Shown: positions 59,090-64,000 of the stretch, piece after piece | How the letters are laid out: every line of letters starts with the position of its first letter | How positions within the stretch are numbered: position 1 is the first letter of the stretch | Assembly: GCA_964594775.1 (NCBI GenBank) | Contig: CAZQNO010000009.1 | Coordinates: forward strand, 1-64,000 | DNA from: CAYFVU01 sp964594775 | GTDB taxonomy: Bacteria; Spirochaetota; Spirochaetia; DSM-16054; Sediminispirochaetaceae | Reading direction: 5' to 3' | DNA: 64,000 nt | Notes under the pieces: generated by a model | Database searches by the model: none | Seen by the model: the letters and a program-made list of their open reading frames with translations, nothing else | Told to the model about the DNA's origin: nothing | Made by a program: the position numbers and the translations under genes

Positions 59090-59117
59090 GTTTCGGCAAC
59101 CCGCTATATAAACTTTA
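59090..59117 (-). promoter_or_regulatory. Sigma-28 (FliA)-like promoter of the flagellin transcript
   Basis: Minus strand TAAAGTTT (59117-59110), matching all eight bases of the -35 consensus, then 12 bases and GCCGAAAC (59097-59090), matching GCCGATAA in six of eight. The gap is 12, as in the flgN promoter. Confidence 0.75.
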
Positions 59118-59186
59118 CCAAAAATCGATTTTTTTCCGGAAATTTCCAAAAAAAGAGAAGGGCCGGTCGAAACGCGGTGAGGGGAT
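59118..59186. other. AT-rich spacer upstream of the flagellin promoter
   Basis: AT-rich stretch with runs of A and T (59120-59160), no gene. It could serve as an UP-like element for the flagellin promoter; nothing more is visible. Confidence 0.4.
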
Positions 59187-59220
59187 AAAAAAAGGGGCTG
59201 CCTACGAATAGGACAGCCCC
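59187..59220 (-). terminator. Intrinsic terminator after the exported-protein/M23 operon
   Basis: GGGGCTG (59194-59200) with CAGCCCC (59214-59220), inner CCTA/TAGG and a CGAA loop. On the minus strand the stem is followed by seven T residues (59193-59187). It would end the transcript from the envelope operon starting near 63.8 kb, and it insulates the flagellin promoter. Confidence 0.88.
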
Positions 59221-59230
59221 AGTGGGTTAG

Positions 59231-59286
59231 GTGTCGGGGCAGTATATAGTAAACTGGGAGGGGAACTATACCACTACTCCCGACAC
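59231..59286 (-). repeat. Extended dyad in the 3' region of the envelope operon
   Basis: GTGTCGGG (59231-59238) pairs with CCCGACAC (59279-59286), and the interior holds AGTATATAGT and ACTATAC, which can also pair in part. It lies between the last stop codon (59317) and the terminator, so the RNA would end with two stacked hairpins. Possible 3' stability element or source of a small RNA. Confidence 0.6.
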
Positions 59287-59316
59287 GTTTATTATCGTCT
59301 ATGGCTTTTAGAAACC

Positions 59317-60303
59317 TTAACGTTCATTTACAAGAATATCAAAAAAAAGCGCTACTTTGTAGGTCTCTCCGCCGTTAAAACGAATCTTTTTGCTCAGAGA
59401 GTAGTCTCCTAACTGAACGAGCACGACGTGTTCTCCCGGTTCGGCGGTAAACGCTTCGAACTCTTGCGGTGAAACGAGCTCTCCGTCAAAGAATATCTGG
59501 GCCTCTTCGGGGGCCTCGAAGTTCACGAAGACCTTCGCCGGTTCAAGATCGACCCGCACCTCGGTCCGCTCGGCCTGTTCTATGCCGAAGGTGGTCTTAT
59601 ACGGGACGGTGAGGGGAGAACTCACTTCCAGCTCATGAACTCCCGTTGAAACGATGTAGCTCTCCTTTCCGGGTGGAAAGTTCTCCCCGTCAATCTTTAT
59701 CACCAGGTCGGAACGTTCGAACTCTTCGGGAAGAATGAGCGAGAGGGTGCCGAGGTCGCGGAGAACGGGGCGTATGATAAAGTCGAAAGGGGCGGAGGAG
59801 ACAGTTCCCGGAATTCCCTTCATAACCGGATCGATGCGGAGAAGAAGGGGAAACTCCTCCATGGAGAGGGGAGGATCTACGACGGTCAATCCGACTCCTG
59901 AGGGTTTCCACGTCTTCCTTCCGGTGATGGGGATGCTTATGTAGAGGGTCTTTCCGATGGGAAAGGCCTTGCGCAAAGTCTCATTTCCCGAGTATTGTCT
60001 GAGCTCCGTTGAAGGCTGAGGAGAGAGACCGGAAAAAATTCTAAAGAGAAAACTTTCTCTAAACTCCATTACCGATGAGGGAACGGAAAGGCGGATCTCC
60101 AGACCCTTGATAAAGGGGGAATCGGCGAGATCAATGGCAACGAGCTGATGGATCTTGAGGCTGCCGCGGGTTTCTTCTTTTTCAATGACGGCATAGACCT
60201 CATGAACCGTGCCTTGTATCCTCTCGGAAAAGAGCTCCGGTGCAAGAATCAGCCCGGCGGCGAGGAGGAGTAAAATAAATCGAATGCTCGTTTTTCCGAC
60301 CAT
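59317..60303 (-). CDS. Exported protein with a C-terminal PEGA-like domain
   Basis: A 328-residue protein with an N-terminal signal sequence (RFILLLLAAGLILAPELFS). No lipobox. Residues 20-180 are beta-rich (IQGTVHEVYAVIEKEETRGS), with no known family; residues about 235-320 resemble PEGA repeats (EPAKVFVNFEAPEEAQIFFDG, then PGEHVVLVQLGDYSLSKKIRF), a fold found on surface proteins. Periplasmic or outer-membrane-associated location is inferred. Eight bases after the M23 gene; last gene of the operon. Confidence 0.7.
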   Translation of the reverse strand: MVGKTSIRFILLLLAAGLILAPELFSERIQGTVHEVYAVIEKEETRGSLKIHQLVAIDLADSPFIKGLEIRLSVPSSVMEFRESFLFRIFSGLSPQPSTELRQYSGNETLRKAFPIGKTLYISIPITGRKTWKPSGVGLTVVDPPLSMEEFPLLLRIDPVMKGIPGTVSSAPFDFIIRPVLRDLGTLSLILPEEFERSDLVIKIDGENFPPGKESYIVSTGVHELEVSSPLTVPYKTTFGIEQAERTEVRVDLEPAKVFVNFEAPEEAQIFFDGELVSPQEFEAFTAEPGEHVVLVQLGDYSLSKKIRFNGGETYKVALFFDILVNER

Positions 60304-60311
60304 GTTTTTCC

Positions 60312-61274
60312 CTAACGTATCATCTCGGAAGGATCCCAGGATTCTCCCGATTTACGAATTTCGAAATGCAGGTGGGGACCTGTAGAGATCCCGGTGTTTC
60401 CCACTAATCCAATTATAGTACCTGTACCTACCGTTGTCCCCCCTTTTACTAGAATTTTTTCAAGATGGCCATAAATTGTGCGAAAACCGTTGGAGTGGGA
60501 AATTACGACGTAGCGGCCGAGGACAGTGTTAAAACCGATGCTCGTTACCTCGCCCTTCCACGAGGCGAATACCTCCGTCCCGGTGGGGGCGGCGATGTCG
60601 ATTCCGTGGTGAAAGTGTACGGTGTCGGTAAAGGGACTGCGGCGGGGGCCATAAGGGCTGCTGATAATGCCGTCGGGGAGGGGGAAACGAAAGAGGACCT
60701 GGAGGAAAAAGGCGCGCTCCACCGGATGAAAGCGTTCTCCGGACAGGAAGAAGAGGGACCTTCTGCCGAATTTCGGACTGCGGATTACGATCTGTTCCCC
60801 CTTTTTATCCGCCTCCTGACGCCATGAAACCATGAGTTTTTCGAGATCCGTGCGGGGCTGGAGAGGAACAAAAATTCCGGGAGTGTTGGGTATGAGTAGT
60901 TCCTTCCCCTCCTCGATGTCCTGGGGACCGGAGAAGGAGTTCAGCAGAGCAATGCTCTCGTAGGGGAGATTACAACGTGAGGCGAGGCTGAAGAGGGTGT
61001 CCTCCTCAGCCGGCCGATAGGAGAAGATACCGAAGGGGGGAGGTGCATCTCCCGCGGCGCTGAGCCTGTAGTAATCGTCGATGTCCGCCATTGCTTGGCG
61101 AAAGAGGGGATCGTCGCGGTTGAGGCTGAGTATTTGCGGATATCCGCTTTCGCCGACGGCGGGCCAGGGACAGCAAAAAAGAAGGATAAGAGGGAGAATG
61201 AGAAGGAGGAGAGGTGCCGGCACATCGCAGACTGCAGGGCTCCATGAAAATGCCGTTCGAGAGCGAGGGCACAT
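60312..61274 (-). CDS. Exported LysM and M23-family peptidase
   Basis: A 320-residue envelope protein. The N-terminus has a hydrophobic signal (LLLLILPLILLFCCPWPAVG). A LysM module lies at about 85-132 (YRPAEEDTLFSLASRCNLPY, ending ELLIPN), which binds peptidoglycan. The M23 (LytM) domain covers 205-315: SSPYGPRRSPFTDTVHFHHGID has the first zinc His and Asp, and GPHLHFEIRKSGESWDPSEM the last two ligands (HLHFE). These enzymes cut peptide crosslinks. All metal ligands are present, so it may be active. It overlaps the upstream membrane-protein gene by one base. Confidence 0.92.
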   Translation of the reverse strand: MCPRSRTAFSWSPAVCDVPAPLLLLILPLILLFCCPWPAVGESGYPQILSLNRDDPLFRQAMADIDDYYRLSAAGDAPPPFGIFSYRPAEEDTLFSLASRCNLPYESIALLNSFSGPQDIEEGKELLIPNTPGIFVPLQPRTDLEKLMVSWRQEADKKGEQIVIRSPKFGRRSLFFLSGERFHPVERAFFLQVLFRFPLPDGIISSPYGPRRSPFTDTVHFHHGIDIAAPTGTEVFASWKGEVTSIGFNTVLGRYVVISHSNGFRTIYGHLEKILVKGGTTVGTGTIIGLVGNTGISTGPHLHFEIRKSGESWDPSEMIR

Positions 61275-61702
61275 TAGTTCCCCCTAAAAAAGACCAGCCC
61301 CAGCAAAAGAACGGCTGCAATGGCAAAAAGAAGCGATAGAGCGGGCCGGCCGGCCGAAAAGAGACTCATGACGCCGTAGAGAAGCACGAGGAGGAGAAGG
61401 AAGCTCCCCAGCTTCTTCAAGGGGGTGAGAATGATCTGCACAGAGGAGAGTCCGGCCGTTCGTTTTTGCCTTATCGCTGCCGAAATCCGATGAAAGATGA
61501 GGAAAATGACGACGGCGGTGACCGCAAGGACCATGACGAGGGTGAAGCTTTCGGCACCATGTACGGCCCAGTACCAGAGAGGGAAGGTGAATACCAGGCT
61601 TAGCACGGCGAGAGAGAGGAGAAAGAGCGTAAGCCTGAGGGCGCCGTTAAAGACGGAAACGTAGCCCCGGAGGATTCTGCCGAATATTCCCGTGTTACTC
61701 AT
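61274..61702 (-). CDS. Small integral membrane protein of unknown function
   Basis: A 142-residue protein with four transmembrane helices (about 20-48, 54-72, 98-116, 118-139), the last ending FFRGN. The charged loop between helices 2 and 3 (RISAAIRQKRTAG) suggests a cytoplasmic loop. No family recognised. Its stop shares one base with the start of the M23 peptidase gene, and it is preceded by a TPR lipoprotein gene; a role in envelope assembly is likely by context only. Confidence 0.7.
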   Translation of the reverse strand: MSNTGIFGRILRGYVSVFNGALRLTLFLLSLAVLSLVFTFPLWYWAVHGAESFTLVMVLAVTAVVIFLIFHRISAAIRQKRTAGLSSVQIILTPLKKLGSFLLLLVLLYGVMSLFSAGRPALSLLFAIAAVLLLGLVFFRGN

Positions 61703-61720
61703 TCTTCCTCACAAGAGCAG

Positions 61721-62710
61721 CTATTCGGTGAGCGGGGAACCGAGGGTCTCTTTATCGATAAGGGACACGGCACCCGCTTCACGGAGGTACTCTATCACTT
61801 TTTTCTTCCCGTCCTCAAGCGCGAGGGAGTCGTAGATTCGATAGGCGCGGAGGTAGTAGTGAGCCCCTGTCTCATTGTTTCCGGTTTTTCGAGCGATATG
61901 GCCGAGGGCGAGGAGATCCTGTGCGATACCGAGGCTGTTCTCCACCTTTTTGTCGAGGCGAAGAGCATTGAGCCCGTGGGCCCGGGCCGTTTGATAGTCT
62001 TTCTGCTGAGACGCCAGGGATGAGAGCATGTAGTGGTTCGTCGCCATCTCCTGAAAACGGTCGGCCTTCTCGTTCAGCTCCAAGGCCCGTTCCAGGTCGT
62101 TTTGTGACGCTTCGTATTCGCCCCTGTTCTTATAGACGCCGCCGCGGTTGTGCAGGAGAACCGCCAGTTCCCGCGGGTTATCGAGCTTCGTGGCGAGATC
62201 GATTCCCCTGTTGAACTCCCGCAGCGCCGTCTGGGGGTCATCTTTGCGCAGGGCTAGTTCTCCCCGGTTGTTGTAGGTTTCCGCCTTCAGCAGGGCGAGT
62301 TCGTAGGCCGAAACAGCTCCTTCCCGCTCGATCCCTTCCACCACCTGTATCGCCGCGGCAAAGGCCTCTTCGCTTCGGGATACGGTTCCGGCGGCGAGGT
62401 ATACCTTGCCGAGGCTGTTGTAGGCCCTGACCATGCCGGGTCGATCGTCCACCCGTTTGTAGTACTCAAGCGAAAAGAGGTACATCTCTTCCGCTTCCTT
62501 CAGTCGGCCCTGCCGATAGAATTTGTTGCCGAAGACCGCGTATTCCGATGCCGCGGCGCTGATTTCCCTCTTAGGCAGCTGCTCCTTTGGGGCGGAGCTG
62601 CAGGAGCCCAAGGCGGAGAGGAGTACGAGAACGGCGAGACAGAAGGAAAGCTTATGGACGGATTTGGCTTTCAGCCGGCCGATTAATCTCCCTCTTCGTT
62701 TCGCTCTCAT
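61721..62710 (-). CDS. TPR-repeat lipoprotein
   Basis: A 329-residue protein. Basic N-terminus, hydrophobic stretch (SFCLAVLVLLSALGSCSS) with lipobox LGSC, so a lipid-anchored protein. From residue 55 tandem TPR units follow (EYAVFGNKFYRQGRLKEAEE, MVRAYNSLGKVYLAAGTVSR, AVLLHNRGGVYKNRGEYEAS), about six in all. Likely a scaffold for envelope proteins. ATG at 62710 shares a base with the mce stop (TGATG) and has GAGGAG before it; TTG one codon upstream is less likely. Part of the operon mce-TPR-membrane-M23-exported protein. Confidence 0.84.
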   Translation of the reverse strand: MRAKRRGRLIGRLKAKSVHKLSFCLAVLVLLSALGSCSSAPKEQLPKREISAAASEYAVFGNKFYRQGRLKEAEEMYLFSLEYYKRVDDRPGMVRAYNSLGKVYLAAGTVSRSEEAFAAAIQVVEGIEREGAVSAYELALLKAETYNNRGELALRKDDPQTALREFNRGIDLATKLDNPRELAVLLHNRGGVYKNRGEYEASQNDLERALELNEKADRFQEMATNHYMLSSLASQQKDYQTARAHGLNALRLDKKVENSLGIAQDLLALGHIARKTGNNETGAHYYLRAYRIYDSLALEDGKKKVIEYLREAGAVSLIDKETLGSPLTE

Positions 62711-63765
62711 CAAAACTCCTCATCCCGGTAACCCTGAAAGGTCGACGGGGTGGGATAGTCTTCGGTGATGCCCTTTCTCAGCAGTGGATTGTTTGACAAT
62801 CCTTCGAGGACATTTTCTCCCTCGTCGATGGCCGACTTCCCCTTCTCGATAAGAGTGCTTATCTGAGGTTTCTGTTCGTTGATGTAGACCGAGAGGCTGG
62901 AGAACTCGGCGGCGATGACCTCGAGTTCGGCGACGATGGAGGTAATGCTGTTGTACAGCTCCTCGTCGTTGAAGAGCATCCCCACCGATCCCTCGTCTCC
63001 TAAGAGCTTGGCCACCAATCCCTGGGTTTCGGTGAGTTCTGCGGTGGTCTTCTCTATGTTCGCCGTGATCCCGGCGGTGTTGGCGATCACGGGCGAGATT
63101 TCATCGGTCATCTGCGCGAGGGTCACGTTGACCTGTTGAAGAAGAGTCTCTGTTTCTCTGAGCATTCGGGCCAAGGGACCTTTGTCGGTGCCTTTGAGCG
63201 TTCCGTCTACCGTCCGGAGAATGCTGTTGACGGACTTGATCGTGTCGTGGGTGGAGTCGAGCATGGGACCTATCCGGTCTATGATGTCGGAGGCCGCGTC
63301 GGCCTTCTGCGGCATCTCGACGAGACCGCGCGCCACCAGACGCCGACCTTCCTCGAAATCGAGGGAGGGGATGTAAGCGCCTTCGGGCAGAAGCTCGCCA
63401 CCCGGTTTACCGGGGTGGAAGGTGAGTCCTCCGCCTCCTATGCCGATGGGGCTGGTGGTGAGTTCTATGACGGAAAAACGGCGTACCCTGTTGTAGTAGG
63501 TGTCGAACACATGAAAGTCGATCGCCACCGAGTTGTCCGGAGAGAGGACTACCGTATCGACCGCGCCGATCTTGAAGCCCTTGAGCTTTATCGCCATGCC
63601 GCGGGTCAGCCCTTCGCCCGATTCGAAGCGGCTCACAAAGGCATAGTCCTTCTTGAACCAGCGCTGATTGATTCCCATAAAGATAAGAATGCCCGCCAAA
63701 GATACGAAGGCGATGATCACGAAGAGGCCGACGATCTGTTCTGCGTAGCGAATTCGAAACTTCAT
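62710..63765 (-). CDS. MCE/MlaD-family phospholipid transport-like protein
   Basis: A 351-residue protein with one N-terminal transmembrane helix (EQIVGLFVIIAFVSLAGILI, residues 9-28) and an MCE domain (about 38-125: FVSRFESGEGLTRGMAIKLKGFKIGAV, ending LTTSPIGIGGGGLTF). A long helical tail follows (155-320) with heptads, as in proteins that form a tube across the periplasm. MCE proteins are the substrate-binding part of ABC importers or exporters of lipids; partner ATPase and permease genes are not in the window. The promoter ends nine bases before the ATG with no ribosome site. The last 30 residues have a Pro/Thr-rich tail. Confidence 0.88.
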   Translation of the reverse strand: MKFRIRYAEQIVGLFVIIAFVSLAGILIFMGINQRWFKKDYAFVSRFESGEGLTRGMAIKLKGFKIGAVDTVVLSPDNSVAIDFHVFDTYYNRVRRFSVIELTTSPIGIGGGGLTFHPGKPGGELLPEGAYIPSLDFEEGRRLVARGLVEMPQKADAASDIIDRIGPMLDSTHDTIKSVNSILRTVDGTLKGTDKGPLARMLRETETLLQQVNVTLAQMTDEISPVIANTAGITANIEKTTAELTETQGLVAKLLGDEGSVGMLFNDEELYNSITSIVAELEVIAAEFSSLSVYINEQKPQISTLIEKGKSAIDEGENVLEGLSNNPLLRKGITEDYPTPSTFQGYRDEEF

Positions 63766-63774
63766 GCTTCTAGT

Positions 63775-63803
63775 ATACTACGAGAGCCGGAGATTCTAGT
63801 CAA
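63775..63803 (-). promoter_or_regulatory. Promoter of the mce envelope operon
   Basis: Minus strand TTGACT (63803-63798), 17-base spacer, TAGTAT (63780-63775), then nine bases to the ATG at 63765. The leader is about three bases and no Shine-Dalgarno fits. Confidence 0.7.
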
Positions 63804-63848
63804 ACAATAATGACAAATTTTCGGCATTTTCGGCAGTTTTGGGGGTGC

Positions 63849-64000
63849 TTACGAAAAGAGGTCCTCTCCATCTATCAACTCGAGAATATCTTCGTCGAAG
63901 CTCGCCGCTTCGTTGAAAAGGGCCGCGAGGATCTTCTTTGCCGTGGGATCGTCGGTATTGCGGACCTCGCGAAAGGGACCGGATATGATAACCTCTCCCT
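63849..64000 (-). CDS. C-terminal end of an unidentified protein, partial
   Basis: Stop codon TAA at 63851-63849; the frame is open to the window edge and encodes the last 50 or so residues: it ends with NEAASFDEDILELIDGEDLFS, preceded by EVIISGPFREVRNTDDPTAK. The sequence is acidic at the end and has no motif I recognise. Its codon pattern resembles the neighbouring genes. It lies upstream of the mce operon promoter, so it is a separate unit. Confidence 0.6.
   Translation of the reverse strand, partial: GEVIISGPFREVRNTDDPTAKKILAALFNEAASFDEDILELIDGEDLFS

Overview
The window is chromosomal DNA of a free-living-type spirochaete (Spirochaetia). The evidence is internal: a periplasmic-flagella style gene set (flgN-flgK-flgL-fliW-csrA, fliD-flaG, two flagellin cores of the FlaB type lacking a variable domain), many lipoproteins and TPR proteins, a FabV/Ter-type enoyl reductase, and gene orders reminiscent of Treponema and Spirochaeta. 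I see no insertion sequence, prophage, CRISPR array or rRNA operon; it is compact core genome with short intergenic gaps and many ATGA-type overlaps. Species was not determined.

Layout. 1-5 kb: end of a tRNA-Glu with its terminator, a CheW adaptor carrying an inserted zinc-binding CZB domain, an outer-membrane-like protein, a uracil-phosphoribosyltransferase-like protein coupled to a TPR lipoprotein, and a zinc-finger protein with adenylate kinase. 5-14 kb: two Hsp20 genes behind a textbook sigma-54 promoter, a large M16 lipoprotease, Rex, an over-long MinD-like ATPase diverging from a class III cyclase-like protein, TrmJ-type methyltransferase. 14-24 kb: an XRE-cupin regulator, then fabH-D-G-F-Z-V on the minus strand diverging from accB-C-D-A on the plus strand, with two matching dyad operators in the shared control region. 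24-41 kb: housekeeping and salvage genes (AI-2E-type permease, trpS, a clusterless mutY that seems to start at AUU, deoD, phosphohexomutase, pdxY, HAD phosphatase, MTA/SAH nucleosidase), CapA and YihY proteins, and the mrfA-mrfB repair pair. 41-45 kb: glgA, GNAT, GH3 hexosaminidase, trxB.

45-59 kb is the flagellar core: flgN-flgK-flgL-fliW-csrA on the plus strand behind a sigma-28-like promoter; on the minus strand two flagellins, flaG, fliD, an unknown spirochaete protein and a PilZ protein. Both flagellin leaders carry a hairpin presenting a GGA motif plus a second motif in the Shine-Dalgarno sequence, the arrangement expected for CsrA control, so the FliW-CsrA-flagellin switch can be read directly from this window. 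A 33-codon open frame sits at the start of the longer flagellin leader, just after a sigma-28-like promoter. Inside this region a separate operon encodes a small protein, TsaE, TsaB and an HD-GYP protein. 59-64 kb: envelope genes (exported proteins, LysM-M23 peptidase, TPR lipoprotein, MCE/MlaD-type protein) and the 3' end of an unidentified gene.

A window-wide theme is transcription starting at or next to the start codon: at least eight genes or operons have a -10-like hexamer 6 to 9 bases before the ATG and no Shine-Dalgarno sequence. All functional calls are from reading motifs; no database search was run.
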